A stretch of 64,000 nucleotides of DNA from CAYTZH01 sp964442285 (GTDB lineage: Bacteria; Myxococcota_A; UBA9160; JAFDET01): contig CAYTZH010000016.1 in NCBI GenBank assembly GCA_964442285.1, positions 28,840 through 92,839 of the forward strand, read 5' to 3'. Positions 22,397-30,577 of the stretch are shown piece after piece; the first letter of the stretch is position 1, and the number at the start of each line of letters is the position of its first letter. The position numbers and the translations under genes are program-made. The notes under the pieces were generated by a model. That model saw only the letters and a program-made list of their open reading frames with translations, had not been told where the DNA came from and did no database searches.

Positions 22397-23575
22397 ATGC
22401 ACGTCGATCTCGCTCCTGAGCAGCAGGCGTTTCGCGACGAGCTCCGCGAGTACTTCGACCGCCTCATGACGCCCGCGCTGGTGGAAGAGCTCCAGGCCGG
22501 TGGGGAGGGAGGAGGCCCCCGCTACCGGGAGGCCTTGAAGCAGATGGGTCGGGACCGGCTGCTGGGGGTGGGCTGGCCCGAGGAGTACGGGGGCCGGGGC
22601 ATGGGCCCCGTGGAGCAGTTCCTCTACTCCGACGAGATCCAGCGCGCCGGCTTCCCGCTCCCCTTCCTGACGCTCAATACGGTCGGTCCGACCCTCATGC
22701 ACTTCGGGACCGACGCCCAGCGCCAGGAGTTCCTGCCCCGTATCATGGCGGGCGAGGTCCACTTCGCCATCGGCTACTCGGAGCCGAGTGCGGGCACGGA
22801 CCTGGCCTCGCTCACCACCCGCGCGGTGCGCGCCGGCGACGAGTGGGTGATCAGCGGCCAGAAGATCTGGACGAGCCTGGCGGACTACGCCGACTACATC
22901 TGGCTGGCGGCGCGCACCGACCCCGACGCCAAGAAGCACCGCGGGATCTCCATCTTCATCGTGCCCACCACCGCCGAGGGCTTCAAGTGCACGCCCATCT
23001 GGACCATGAGCGGTGTGCGCACCAACGCAACCTACTACGACGACGTGCGCATCCCCGCGGAGTACCTGGTGGGTGGCGAGAACCAGGGCTGGAGCCTGAT
23101 CACCAACCAGCTCAACCACGAGCGCGTCTCGCTCTCGAACGTGGGCCCCTGCGAGCGGCTGTACAAGGAGGTGCTGGCGTGGGCCCAGGAGACCGTGCTC
23201 GCCGACGGCCGCCGCGTGGTGGACCAGCCCTGGGTGCAGCTCAGCCTGGCCCGCTACAAGGCCCACGTGGACGCCCTGCGCCTGATGAACTGGAAGCAGG
23301 CCTGGTCGCTCACCCGGGGCAACCTGCACCCGGCGGCGTCCTCGGCCGTCAAGGTCTTCGGCAGCGAGTTCTACGTCCAGGGCTACAACTGGCTGCTCGA
23401 GGTGCTCGGCGCGCGCGGACCGCTCAAGCGGGGCTCTCCGGAGGCCGTGCTCCGCGGTCAGATCGAGATGCGGTACCTCTCGTCGCTGATCCTCACCTTC
23501 GGAGGCGGCACCAACGAGGTGCAGCGGGACATCATCGCCATGGCGGGGCTCCAGCTCCCCCACTACAAGAACTGA
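22397..23575 (+). CDS. Acyl-CoA dehydrogenase, subunit with IVD-type catalytic Glu
   Basis: A 392-residue flavoprotein removing hydrogens from the alpha-beta bond of an acyl-CoA. Domains: N-terminal helices with WPEEYGGRGMGP, FAD-binding beta domain with GYSEPSAGTDLASL and WISGQKIWTS-like text (WVISGQKIWTS), and C-terminal helices ending FGGGTNEVQRDIIA. The classical Glu before GT is replaced by Gly, but NHERVSLSNVGP has Glu at the alternative position used by isovaleryl-CoA dehydrogenase and by mycobacterial heteromeric FadE proteins. ATG at 22397 is chosen because GGAG lies 9 bases upstream; ATG at 22382 adds five codons. The next gene, 7 bases on, is probably its partner subunit. Confidence 0.9.
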   Translation: MHVDLAPEQQAFRDELREYFDRLMTPALVEELQAGGEGGGPRYREALKQMGRDRLLGVGWPEEYGGRGMGPVEQFLYSDEIQRAGFPLPFLTLNTVGPTLMHFGTDAQRQEFLPRIMAGEVHFAIGYSEPSAGTDLASLTTRAVRAGDEWVISGQKIWTSLADYADYIWLAARTDPDAKKHRGISIFIVPTTAEGFKCTPIWTMSGVRTNATYYDDVRIPAEYLVGGENQGWSLITNQLNHERVSLSNVGPCERLYKEVLAWAQETVLADGRRVVDQPWVQLSLARYKAHVDALRLMNWKQAWSLTRGNLHPAASSAVKVFGSEFYVQGYNWLLEVLGARGPLKRGSPEAVLRGQIEMRYLSSLILTFGGGTNEVQRDIIAMAGLQLPHYKN

Positions 23576-23582
23576 GGCCCCG

Positions 23583-24695
23583 ATGGACTTCTCGTACAGC
23601 GAAGAGCAGGAAGCCCTGCGCGAGGTGGCGCGCAAGATCTTCGTCGACCTGGCGACCCACGAGCGGATCGGCGAGATCGAGGCCGGCGACGAGTACTTCG
23701 ATCGCGCCCTGTGGGCGGAGCTCGCCAAGGCCAACCTGCTGGGCGCGTCGCTGCCGGAGGCCGTCGGCGGCAGCGGCTACGGCTTCTTCGAGCTGTGCCT
23801 GCTCCTGCAGGAGCAGGGCCGCTGCGTGGCGCCGGTCCCCCTCTACGGAACCCTGCTGGCCGCGGACGCCCTCGCGCGCTTCGGCAGCGCCGAGCAGCAG
23901 CAGCGCTGGCTCCCGGGCGTGGTTTCCGGCGACCGGGTGCTGGCCCAGGCCGTCCAGGACGACGGCGGCCTCGACCCGAGCCGGCCCCTCGCCCAGGCCC
24001 GTCCCGACGGCGCGGGCTGGCGCCTCGAAGGAACGAAGGTGCTGGTGTCCGGGGCGGGTCTCGCCGAGCGGCTGCTCGTCACCGCGCGCACGCCCGACGG
24101 CACCGGCGCCTTCCTGGTGGATCCCGCCGCGCCCGGGGTCTCGCTCTCGCGCCAGCTGGGCACGAGCCGGGAGCCCGTATGGTGGGTCGCGCTGGACGGG
24201 GCCGGGGTGGCCGCCGCCGACGCCCTGCCCGCCGCCGACGCCGCCTGGATCGCGGACCGCGCCGTCACCGGGCTCTGCGCGATCCAGCTCGGTGTCTCGG
24301 AGCGGGCGCTCGAGATGACCGCCGAGTACGGTCGCACCCGCGAGCAGTTCGACCGGCCCATCGGGAGCTTCCAGGCCTTCCACCAGCGGGCCGGCGACGC
24401 CTTCATGAACCTCGAGGTCATGCGGCTCGTGCTCTGGCAGGCCGCCAGCCGCCTCTCCCGCGGCGTCGACGTCGAGCAGAGCGTGGATGTGGCGAAGTTC
24501 TGGGCGTGCGAGGCGGGCCAGTTCGTGGGCTATGCCGCGCAGCACCTCCACGGCGGTATCGGCATGGACGTGGACTACCCGCTGCACCGCTACTACATGT
24601 GGGCGAAGCAGCTCGAGCTCTCCCTGGGCTCGGCGAACCGGGCCCTGGCCCGCATCGGCGCGGCCGAGGCCGCCCGGGCGGTGACGCCCGGCTAG
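23583..24695 (+). CDS. Acyl-CoA dehydrogenase, probable non-catalytic partner subunit
   Basis: A 370-residue acyl-CoA dehydrogenase homologue. It has the N-terminal LPEAVGGSGYGFFELCLLL region, a weakened FAD domain (DGAGWRLEGTKVLVSGAGLA), YGRTREQFDRPIGSFQAF for substrate/FAD contacts, and YAAQHLHGGIGMDVDYPLHR. Where the family has the catalytic YEGT, it reads QLELSLGSANRAL, and no Glu is evident at the alternative site. Together with the gene before it this resembles the alpha2beta2 FadE pairs of actinobacteria that act on steroid side chains or other bulky CoA esters. Cotranscribed, 7 bases after the upstream stop. Confidence 0.88.
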   Translation: MDFSYSEEQEALREVARKIFVDLATHERIGEIEAGDEYFDRALWAELAKANLLGASLPEAVGGSGYGFFELCLLLQEQGRCVAPVPLYGTLLAADALARFGSAEQQQRWLPGVVSGDRVLAQAVQDDGGLDPSRPLAQARPDGAGWRLEGTKVLVSGAGLAERLLVTARTPDGTGAFLVDPAAPGVSLSRQLGTSREPVWWVALDGAGVAAADALPAADAAWIADRAVTGLCAIQLGVSERALEMTAEYGRTREQFDRPIGSFQAFHQRAGDAFMNLEVMRLVLWQAASRLSRGVDVEQSVDVAKFWACEAGQFVGYAAQHLHGGIGMDVDYPLHRYYMWAKQLELSLGSANRALARIGAAEAARAVTPG

Positions 24696-24777
24696 GGGTT
24701 TCGGGCCCGGTCGGTCCAGGGTTTCCCCGCCTCCCCTCCACCGGACCGCTGCGCTAGCGTGGGGGCGGAGGCACACC

Positions 24778-26331
24778 TTGGGGCCCTCCCGCGCGCCGCT
24801 GCTTCCGGAAGACCTCCTCCGCATCTTCGTGCGGAATACACCCGCGGCCGTTGCGATGTTCGATCGCGACCTGCGCTACCTGCTCCACAGCGACCGCTGG
24901 TGCAGGGACTACAGCCTGGTCGAGCGGGACCTGCGCGGCCGCCATCACTACGAGGTCTTCCCGGAGATTCCGGAGCGCTGGAAGGAGATCCACCGGCGCG
25001 TGCTCTCGGGTCGGGTGGAGCGAGCCGTCGAGGACCGCTTCGAACGCGCCGACGGCAGCACCGACTGGGTGAACTGGGAGTGTCACCCCTGGTGGGATGC
25101 GCGCGGCGAGGTCGGCGGCCTGATCATGTTCACCGAGGTGGTGACGGATCGGGTCCGCAGCCGACACGAGCGCGCGCAGCTCGAGGAGCGGATGCGCAAC
25201 GCGCTGCGACTGGAAAGCCTCGGAGTGCTGGCCGGTGGCGTCGCCCACGACTTCAACAACCTGCTGGTGGGCATCCTCGGAAACGCGAGCCTCGCCCTCG
25301 AGCAGATGACGGAGGACGCGGCGGCGGCGGCCGAATCCATCCGGGAGGTGGAGCGGGCGGCGGAGCGCGCCGCCGACATGACCCGGCAGCTCCTCGCCTT
25401 CGCCGGACGGGGCGCGGTCGAGACCGCGCCCGTCGATCTGAACGCGCTGGTCGAGGAGACCTTGCGGCTCGTGGCGCCGTCCTTCGGCGCCGGCGTCGAG
25501 GTACGCGTCGACCTGGCTCCGGACGTCCCGGTGATCCGCGGCGACCGCACGCTGCTCGGTCAGGTGGTCATGAACCTGCTCACGAACGCCAGCGATGCCC
25601 TCGGAGGAGGCGGGCGGATCGACGTGCGGACGTCCCAGGCACTTCGGGTGCCGGAAGACCTCCCGTGGGTGCGCCCGCCGGACTCGGGTGGCCCCTTCGT
25701 CCTGCTGGAGGTGCGGGACCAGGGCTGTGGCATGGACACGGCCACCGTCCGTCGTGTCTTCGACCCGTTCTTCACCACGAAGTCGGCCGGGCGCGGCCTG
25801 GGCCTCGCCGCCGCCCTCGGTACGGTGAACGTCCACAGCGGGGGCATCCAGCTCTGGAGCGAGCCCGGCCGGGGCACCACCTTCCGCATGGTGCTGCCCG
25901 CCGACCCGGGCCCCGCGGAGGCGCGCGTCGATCCCCCGAAGCGTTCCGGCCCCGACCTGGGGGATGCCACGGTGCTGGTGGTGGACGACGAGCGCCTCGT
26001 CCGGGGTCTCGTCCGCCAGGCGCTCGAGTCCGCCGGGTTCCGCGTCTGCGAGGCCGACCGCGGCGACTCGGCCCTGAAGGGGCTGCGGGAGGGGCGGTTC
26101 GAGCCGGACGTCGTCCTGCTGGACGTCACCATGCCCGGGCTCTCGGGAGCCGAGGTCCTGGCGGAGCTCCGCGGGCAGGGGTCGCGGCTGCCGGTGGTGC
26201 TGATGAGCGGCTACACGGCAGACGAGATCCTCCGGACCCTCCCGGAGCCGGCCGCCACGGGGCTGCTCGAGAAGCCCTTCCGCCCCCGGGACGTCGTCGC
26301 CGCGATCCAGCAGGCCCTGGACAACGCCTGA
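24778..26331 (+). CDS. Hybrid sensor histidine kinase (PAS-HisKA-HATPase-REC)
   Basis: A 517-residue soluble two-component hybrid kinase. An N-terminal PAS sensor (about 10-125, FVRNTPAAVAMFDRDLRYL and YEVFPEIPERW) leads to the phosphoacceptor GVAHDFNNLL (His about 159), the ATPase domain (N box NLLTNASDAL, G1 DQGCGMD, F box DPFFTTK, G2 GRGLGLAAALG) and a receiver domain (about 395-517) with VVDDER, phospho-Asp in LLDVTMPG and the KPF lysine. No membrane segments, so it senses an internal signal. The receiver may feed a separate phosphotransfer protein or give feedback. TTG start with GGAGG 6 bases before it. No output regulator is adjacent. Confidence 0.9.
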   Translation: MGPSRAPLLPEDLLRIFVRNTPAAVAMFDRDLRYLLHSDRWCRDYSLVERDLRGRHHYEVFPEIPERWKEIHRRVLSGRVERAVEDRFERADGSTDWVNWECHPWWDARGEVGGLIMFTEVVTDRVRSRHERAQLEERMRNALRLESLGVLAGGVAHDFNNLLVGILGNASLALEQMTEDAAAAAESIREVERAAERAADMTRQLLAFAGRGAVETAPVDLNALVEETLRLVAPSFGAGVEVRVDLAPDVPVIRGDRTLLGQVVMNLLTNASDALGGGGRIDVRTSQALRVPEDLPWVRPPDSGGPFVLLEVRDQGCGMDTATVRRVFDPFFTTKSAGRGLGLAAALGTVNVHSGGIQLWSEPGRGTTFRMVLPADPGPAEARVDPPKRSGPDLGDATVLVVDDERLVRGLVRQALESAGFRVCEADRGDSALKGLREGRFEPDVVLLDVTMPGLSGAEVLAELRGQGSRLPVVLMSGYTADEILRTLPEPAATGLLEKPFRPRDVVAAIQQALDNA

Positions 26332-26336
26332 TCGAG

Positions 26337-26921
26337 TCAGCCGTCGCCGTCGCGGATCACCCGCTCGGCGGCGGCGCGCATCTCGTCGACGACCCATCCC
26401 TGGGGGTGGAGGCCGCCGCACCAGCCCACCAGACACGAGAACCACACGTGCTGGAGGAGGCTCGCGATGCGGTCCTCCTCATCGGTGGGCGGGCCGGCCG
26501 CGTCGGCCCCGCCGGCGCCGCGCAGGGCCAGGATGATCAGGCGGGTCATGCGGTGGTGGAAGCCGGCCACCTTCTCCGCCAGGTCCGGGTCGCCCGACGT
26601 CGTCGCACGCAGCACGGCGCGCGCCAGGTTGGGACGTCGGGTGAGGCCGCGGGTGGCGGTGGCGAAGAAGGCGGTCACCCGCTCCCGGGCGTTCTCGCCG
26701 CGGGGCGGCCGCGCCTGCACCCGCCGCTCCAGCTCCTCGGTCTCCCGGGCCAGGGCGGCGATCAGCAGGTCCTCCTTGCTGCGGAAGCGGCGGTAGAGGG
26801 TGCCGAGGGCGACGCCCGCCTGATCCGCCACCTCCCGCAGGCGCACCGCCTCGAAGCCGCCGCGCTCGGCGAGCTCCACGGCCGTCTCGACGATGCGGCG
26901 GGAACGCTCCTCCACGCCCAT
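26337..26921 (-). CDS. TetR family transcriptional regulator
   Basis: A 194-residue repressor-type protein. The helix-turn-helix is at about residues 10-55: RRIVETAVELAERGGFEAVR, then LREVADQAGVALGTLYRRF and SKEDLLIAAL. The C-terminal ligand domain (about 75-194) has FHHRMTRLIILAL and an HVWFSCLVGWCGG helix typical of regulators sensing acyl-CoA or other lipophilic ligands. A perfect 14-base palindrome starts 4 bases before its ATG, so it should repress itself. It follows the acyl-CoA ligase gene on the same strand, which suggests control of fatty-acid or aromatic-acid activation. Confidence 0.9.
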   Translation of the reverse strand: MGVEERSRRIVETAVELAERGGFEAVRLREVADQAGVALGTLYRRFRSKEDLLIAALARETEELERRVQARPPRGENARERVTAFFATATRGLTRRPNLARAVLRATTSGDPDLAEKVAGFHHRMTRLIILALRGAGGADAAGPPTDEEDRIASLLQHVWFSCLVGWCGGLHPQGWVVDEMRAAAERVIRDGDG

Positions 26922-26924
26922 GAT

Positions 26925-26938
26925 TGAAACATGTTTCA
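26925..26938. promoter_or_regulatory. TetR operator palindrome
   Basis: TGAAACATGTTTCA is a perfect 14-base palindrome placed immediately before the tetR start codon and after the acyl-CoA ligase stop. Its form resembles GAAAC-n-GTTTC sites of fatty-acid regulators such as PsrA; binding by this protein is inferred. Confidence 0.65.
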
Positions 26939-26965
26939 CTTGGGGGGGCCAGCCGGCCCCGGGGC

Positions 26966-28459
26966 CTACTTCTTGAGCTCCCGCTTCAGGATCTTGCCCG
27001 TGGGGCCCTTGGGCAGGCTGTCCAGGAACTCGATCACCCGGGGATACTTGTACGCGGCCAGCCGTCCCCGACACCACAGGATCAGCTCGTCGGCGGTGAC
27101 GCTCCGGCCCTCGGCGAGGGCCACGATGGCCTTCACCTCCTCCCCGTGGCTCTCGTGGTCGACGCCGATCACCGCGGCCTCCACCACGGCCTCGTGCTCG
27201 TAGAGCACCTCCTCGACCTCGCGCGGATATACGTTGAAGCCGCCTCGCAGGATCATGTCCTTCTTGCGATCCACGATCGTGTAGCATCCGTCACCGTCGC
27301 GGACCCCGATGTCCCCGGAGTGGAACCAGCCCTTGCGCAGGGTCTCGGCGTTGGCTTCAGGTCGCTTCCAGTAGCCCTTCATGACGTTGTGGCCGCGGAT
27401 GCAGATCTCGCCGGGCCGACCGTCGGGGACCTCCCGGTCGTTCTCGTCGAGGATGGCCATCTCGACGCCCCACACCGGGTAGCCGATGGAGCCCACCTTC
27501 CGCGCCCGGTCCAGCATGTTGAAGCTCGCCACCGGCGAGGTCTCGGAGAGGCCGTAGCCCTCGAGGATCGGCACGCCGTAGCGCTCCTCGAAGGCCTTCA
27601 TCACCTCCACGGGCATCGGGGCGCCGCCGCACATGCAGTACTTGAGCGACGACAGGTCGTAGCGCTCGCCGCCCTCGTGGTGGAGGAGCGCGAAGTACAT
27701 GGTGGGCACCCCCGCGAACAGGGTCACCCGGTCGCGCTGCATGATCTCGAAGGCCTCGGCCGGGCCGAAGCGGGTGAGCAGCGTGAAGGTCCCGCCGGCC
27801 GCGAGGGTGGCGTTCTGGATGCAGGTCTGGCCGAAGGAGTGGAAGAGGGGCAGGGTGGCCAGGGCCACGTGCTCGGGGTCGACGGGGATGAGCCGCGGCA
27901 CCACCACGGCGCAGTTCATCATCAGGTTCGCGTGGGTCAGCTCGGCGCCCTTGGGCTTGCCCGTGGTGCCCGAGGTGTAGAGGATCACCGCCGTGTCCTC
28001 GGCGCCGGTCGGCGTGAGCGCCTCCAGGGGCTCGTCCTGGGCCAGGTCCCAGATCGTCGGGCTCCCGCCACCCCCCGCCCAGATCAGCGGCACGCCCGCG
28101 GTCTCGGCGCCCTGGCGCGCGGGTGCCTCGAAGAAGGGGTGGGCGAAGAGCAGGACCGCCTCCGAGTCCTCGATGTGGTACGCGACCTCCGGGGCCGAGA
28201 GCAGGACGTTGAGGGGCACCACGGTGGCCCCGGCGTAGAGGATTCCGAAGTAGGCCATCGTGAAGTCCGGCACGTTCGGGATCATGATCGCGACCTTCTG
28301 GCCGGGCCGGATGCCCCGCGCGCGCAGGGCGGCGGCGATGCCCCGGGCCGCGCGGTCGAGCTGGCCGTAGGTCAGGGCGAGGTCGCCCGCCTTGAGCGCA
28401 GGGTGGTCGGGCCGCTCCGCGGCGCTGGCCTGCAGGATGGTTCCGAGGTTGAGACTCAT
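26966..28459 (-). CDS. Long-chain acyl-CoA synthetase / AMP-dependent CoA ligase
   Basis: A 497-residue ANL-superfamily ligase that activates a carboxylic acid with ATP and joins it to CoA. Motifs: ILYTSGTTGKPKGAELTH near residue 160 (P-loop), GYGLSETSP near 290, GWFHSGDIG near 385, DRKKDMILRGGFNVYPREVE and the catalytic lysine in LPKGPTGKILKREL at the end. Length and motifs suit medium or long-chain fatty acids, though aromatic acids cannot be excluded. GGGAGG precedes the ATG; the leader of about 55 bases contains a degenerate duplication, with TATGCT upstream as a possible -10. The tetR gene follows 44 bases downstream. Confidence 0.92.
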   Translation of the reverse strand: MSLNLGTILQASAAERPDHPALKAGDLALTYGQLDRAARGIAAALRARGIRPGQKVAIMIPNVPDFTMAYFGILYAGATVVPLNVLLSAPEVAYHIEDSEAVLLFAHPFFEAPARQGAETAGVPLIWAGGGGSPTIWDLAQDEPLEALTPTGAEDTAVILYTSGTTGKPKGAELTHANLMMNCAVVVPRLIPVDPEHVALATLPLFHSFGQTCIQNATLAAGGTFTLLTRFGPAEAFEIMQRDRVTLFAGVPTMYFALLHHEGGERYDLSSLKYCMCGGAPMPVEVMKAFEERYGVPILEGYGLSETSPVASFNMLDRARKVGSIGYPVWGVEMAILDENDREVPDGRPGEICIRGHNVMKGYWKRPEANAETLRKGWFHSGDIGVRDGDGCYTIVDRKKDMILRGGFNVYPREVEEVLYEHEAVVEAAVIGVDHESHGEEVKAIVALAEGRSVTADELILWCRGRLAAYKYPRVIEFLDSLPKGPTGKILKRELKK

Positions 28460-28477
28460 GGGCGCGCCTCCCGTCCG

Positions 28478-28516
28478 GTGTCGCTCTCGGCGTGTTCCGT
28501 GTCGTCCCTGGCGTGT
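28478..28516. repeat. Degenerate direct repeat at 21-base period in the ligase leader
   Basis: Two 18-base copies at 28478-28495 and 28499-28516 share GTGTCG at one end and GGCGTGT at the other, with 14 of 18 positions identical. They occupy the untranslated region between the probable promoter (TATGCT, 28523-28528) and the acyl-CoA ligase start. Confidence 0.55.
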
Positions 28517-28555
28517 CGGGCGAGCATACCCCAGCGCGTCCGGGCCGAAGAATCC

Positions 28556-29110
28556 TCAGAGGGGCAGGTCGGCGCGGGTGAAGACCGGCTCGAGCTCGAG
28601 CCCGCGGGCGCGGAAGGCCTCCACGGCGCCCTCGCCCCGGTCCACCAGGCAGAGGATGCGCGCGACCTTGCCGCCGGCCTGCGCCACCGCGTCGACGGCC
28701 TCCAGGGTGGAGCCGCCCGTGGTCGTGGTGTCCTCCACGAGGGCCACGGTCTGCCCCGCCCGGAAGCCGCCCTCGATCTGGCGGCCCAGCCCGTGGGTCT
28801 TGGCCTGCTTGCGCACGAAGAAGCCGAGCAGCGGGGTGTCGGGATCGGCGGCGGCGGCGGCCAGCACGCCGCAGACCAGGGGCACCGCGCCGACGGCCAT
28901 GCCGCCCACGGCGTCCACCGGCGGCCCGGCGCGCAGGCGCCCGTGGACCAGGGCGCCGGCGAGGGCCAGGCCCCGGGGCCGCATCAGGGTCTGGCGCAGG
29001 TCCAGGTAGAAGTCGCTCTTGCGGCCGCTCGAGAGGGTCACCTCCCGGCGCTCGAAGGAGACCTCGAGGATCAGCTCCAGCAGGGCCCGACGCGCTTCGG
29101 TCCGGCTCAT
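28556..29110 (-). CDS. pyrE: Orotate phosphoribosyltransferase
   Basis: A 184-residue enzyme that joins orotate to PRPP to give orotidine monophosphate in pyrimidine synthesis. The N-terminus has FTLSSGRKSDFYLDLRQ-like text (EVTLSSGRKSDFYLDLRQ), then VGGMAVGAVPLV, the catalytic flexible-loop region RKQAKTHGLGRQIEG, and the PRPP loop VEDTTTTGGSTLEAV near residue 125. Length is slightly below the usual 210. Its ATG overlaps the stop of the upstream acyl-CoA dehydrogenase gene (ATGA), so it is translated as the second gene of that operon, an uncommon place for a pyrimidine gene. Confidence 0.95.
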   Translation of the reverse strand: MSRTEARRALLELILEVSFERREVTLSSGRKSDFYLDLRQTLMRPRGLALAGALVHGRLRAGPPVDAVGGMAVGAVPLVCGVLAAAAADPDTPLLGFFVRKQAKTHGLGRQIEGGFRAGQTVALVEDTTTTGGSTLEAVDAVAQAGGKVARILCLVDRGEGAVEAFRARGLELEPVFTRADLPL

Positions 29111-30300
29111 TGCTGGCGCAGGCCGAGGGCGAACTCCGCCAGGAGCTTGCGATGCAGCTCGCTCGTGCCCTCGCCGAACTCGAGGGCCTTGGCCTCGAGG
29201 AGCAGGCGTCCCACCTCGTACTCCGCCGAGAGGCCGTAGCCGCCGTGGACCTGGATGGCGTCCAGGGCGTTGTGGGTGGCCGCCTCGCTCGCCACGAGCT
29301 TCGCCAGCGACGACTCCATCGAGGCCCGGCCGACCTCGGCGTCGAGCATGCGCCCCAGGCGGTAGACCACGGCGCGGGCCTGCTCGGTGCGCGCCACCAT
29401 GTCGGCGATCTTCTGCTGGATCATCTGGAACTCGCCGATCTTCCGACCGAAGGCCTCTCGTTCCATGGCGTACGGTACCGCCAGGTCGAGGCAGCGCTGG
29501 GCCTGGCCCACGCAGCGGATCGCCACCGAGAAGCGTCCCATGTCGAGGGCGCTGCCCAGCACCGGGAAGCCCCGGCCCGGCTCGCCCAGGAGCGCCTCGT
29601 CCGGCACCACGGCGTCCTGGAAGTGCACCTCGGCCAGGTTGTCGCGCTTGAGCGTGCGCATGGGGAACTCGCCGATGGCGATGCCCGGCGTCTTCGGATC
29701 GACGAGAAAGGCCGTCACCCCCTTGTGCTTCTTCTCCAGGTCGACCGAGGCCACGACGAGGAAGACCCCGGCGTGGGCCGCGTGGGAGATGAAGACCTTG
29801 GTGCCGTCGAGCTTCCAGCCGCCGTCCACCCGGGTGGCCGTGGTGCGCAGGTTGCCGAGGTCGGTGCCGCCGCCCGGCTCCGTGAGGCAGGCGGAGGAGA
29901 GGATTTCGCCCTTGGCCAGCGCCGGGAGCCAGCGGTCCTTCTGGGCGTCGCTCCCGAAGTTCAGGATGGACTTCGCCACCAGCGAGTTGGTGACCGAGAC
30001 GACCGACGCCACCACCCAGTCCACCCGGGCCAGCTCCTCGCAGATGATCCCGTAGGTCATGACGTCCACGTAGGAGCCGCCGTAGGACTCGGGGATCATG
30101 GGCGCGAAGAAGCCCAGGGGCGGGAGCTTGCGGATGAGCTCCAGGGGGTAGCGCTCCTCGCGCTCGTAGCGCTCCACCTGGGGCAGGATCTCGGCCTCGG
30201 CGAACTCCCGGACGGCGGCGCGGACCATGCGCTGCTCCGGGGTGAGATCGAAGTCGGCCATGCGGGCCAGGGGCGTATGGGCGAGCGCGCTGGCAGGCAT
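29107..30300 (-). CDS. Acyl-CoA dehydrogenase with canonical catalytic Glu
   Basis: A 397-residue flavin-dependent acyl-CoA dehydrogenase. Visible: FFAPMIPESYGGSYVD near residue 70, the FAD region SSACLTEPGGGTDLGNLRTT and WKLDGTKVFISHAAHA, REAFGRKIGEFQMIQQKIADM, QVHGGYGLSAEYEVGRLL and the catalytic FGEGTSELHRK. It therefore looks fully active, unlike the pair at 22-25 kb, and resembles short or branched-chain enzymes. ATG at 30300 is preferred because TAAGCT ends 7 bases before it with no Shine-Dalgarno; an inner ATG at 30261 matches the shorter start of many homologues. It overlaps pyrE by 4 bases. Confidence 0.92.
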   Translation of the reverse strand: MPASALAHTPLARMADFDLTPEQRMVRAAVREFAEAEILPQVERYEREERYPLELIRKLPPLGFFAPMIPESYGGSYVDVMTYGIICEELARVDWVVASVVSVTNSLVAKSILNFGSDAQKDRWLPALAKGEILSSACLTEPGGGTDLGNLRTTATRVDGGWKLDGTKVFISHAAHAGVFLVVASVDLEKKHKGVTAFLVDPKTPGIAIGEFPMRTLKRDNLAEVHFQDAVVPDEALLGEPGRGFPVLGSALDMGRFSVAIRCVGQAQRCLDLAVPYAMEREAFGRKIGEFQMIQQKIADMVARTEQARAVVYRLGRMLDAEVGRASMESSLAKLVASEAATHNALDAIQVHGGYGLSAEYEVGRLLLEAKALEFGEGTSELHRKLLAEFALGLRQQ

Positions 30301-30307
30301 GTCCACG

Positions 30308-30313
30308 AGCTTA
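30308..30313 (-). promoter_or_regulatory. -10 element of the acyl-CoA dehydrogenase-pyrE operon
   Basis: On the minus strand TAAGCT followed by 7 bases and the ATG at 30300; a leaderless mRNA is inferred. Confidence 0.45.
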
Positions 30314-30339
30314 GCGTGGACGGCCGGGACGGCTTCCCC

Positions 30340-30345
30340 TAACCT
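30340..30345 (+). promoter_or_regulatory. -10 element of the small basic protein gene
   Basis: TAACCT, followed by about 18 bases and then GGAGG five bases before the GTG at 30374. Back-to-back with the divergent promoter at 30308-30313. Confidence 0.4.
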
Positions 30346-30373
30346 CCCGCCTCCTCGAGGACCGGAGGCGATC

Positions 30374-30502
30374 GTGAAGAAGGCCAAGCCGCTCCCCCAT
30401 CGCAACCGCGGCAAGACGGCGCGCATGCGCGCGAAGCGCAAAGCCAAGCTGCGCCGGTCGCGCCTGCGCAGCAGCTCCGGCGAGCGCAAGACCTACCGCT
30501 AG
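30374..30502 (+). CDS. 42-residue highly basic protein
   Basis: A very small protein in which nearly half of the residues are Lys or Arg, with no acidic residue before Glu38: it begins MKKAKPLPHRNRGKTARM and continues RAKRKAKLRRSRLRSSSGER. GTG start with GGAGG (30364-30368) five bases upstream, a strong sign that it is translated. Size and charge resemble small ribosome-associated proteins (the bS22/mS38-like or bTHX class) but no motif confirms that. It stands alone between the divergent acyl-CoA dehydrogenase operon and a decayed gene. A nucleic-acid-bound role is inferred from charge only. Confidence 0.7.
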   Translation: MKKAKPLPHRNRGKTARMRAKRKAKLRRSRLRSSSGERKTYR

Positions 30503-30577
30503 GCCCCTCTCCCGATTCCGCTCCTGCCGGTCCCCGCCCGGGCTCGAGTCCGGGCCCGGCCTGCCGATACGACCCGT

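Noticed and set aside
26924..29239. Plus-strand open frame of 771 codons opposite the acyl-CoA ligase and pyrE
   Set aside because: The ligase and PyrE motifs are on the minus strand; the plus frame is rich in His, Val, Asp and Gly without any motif.
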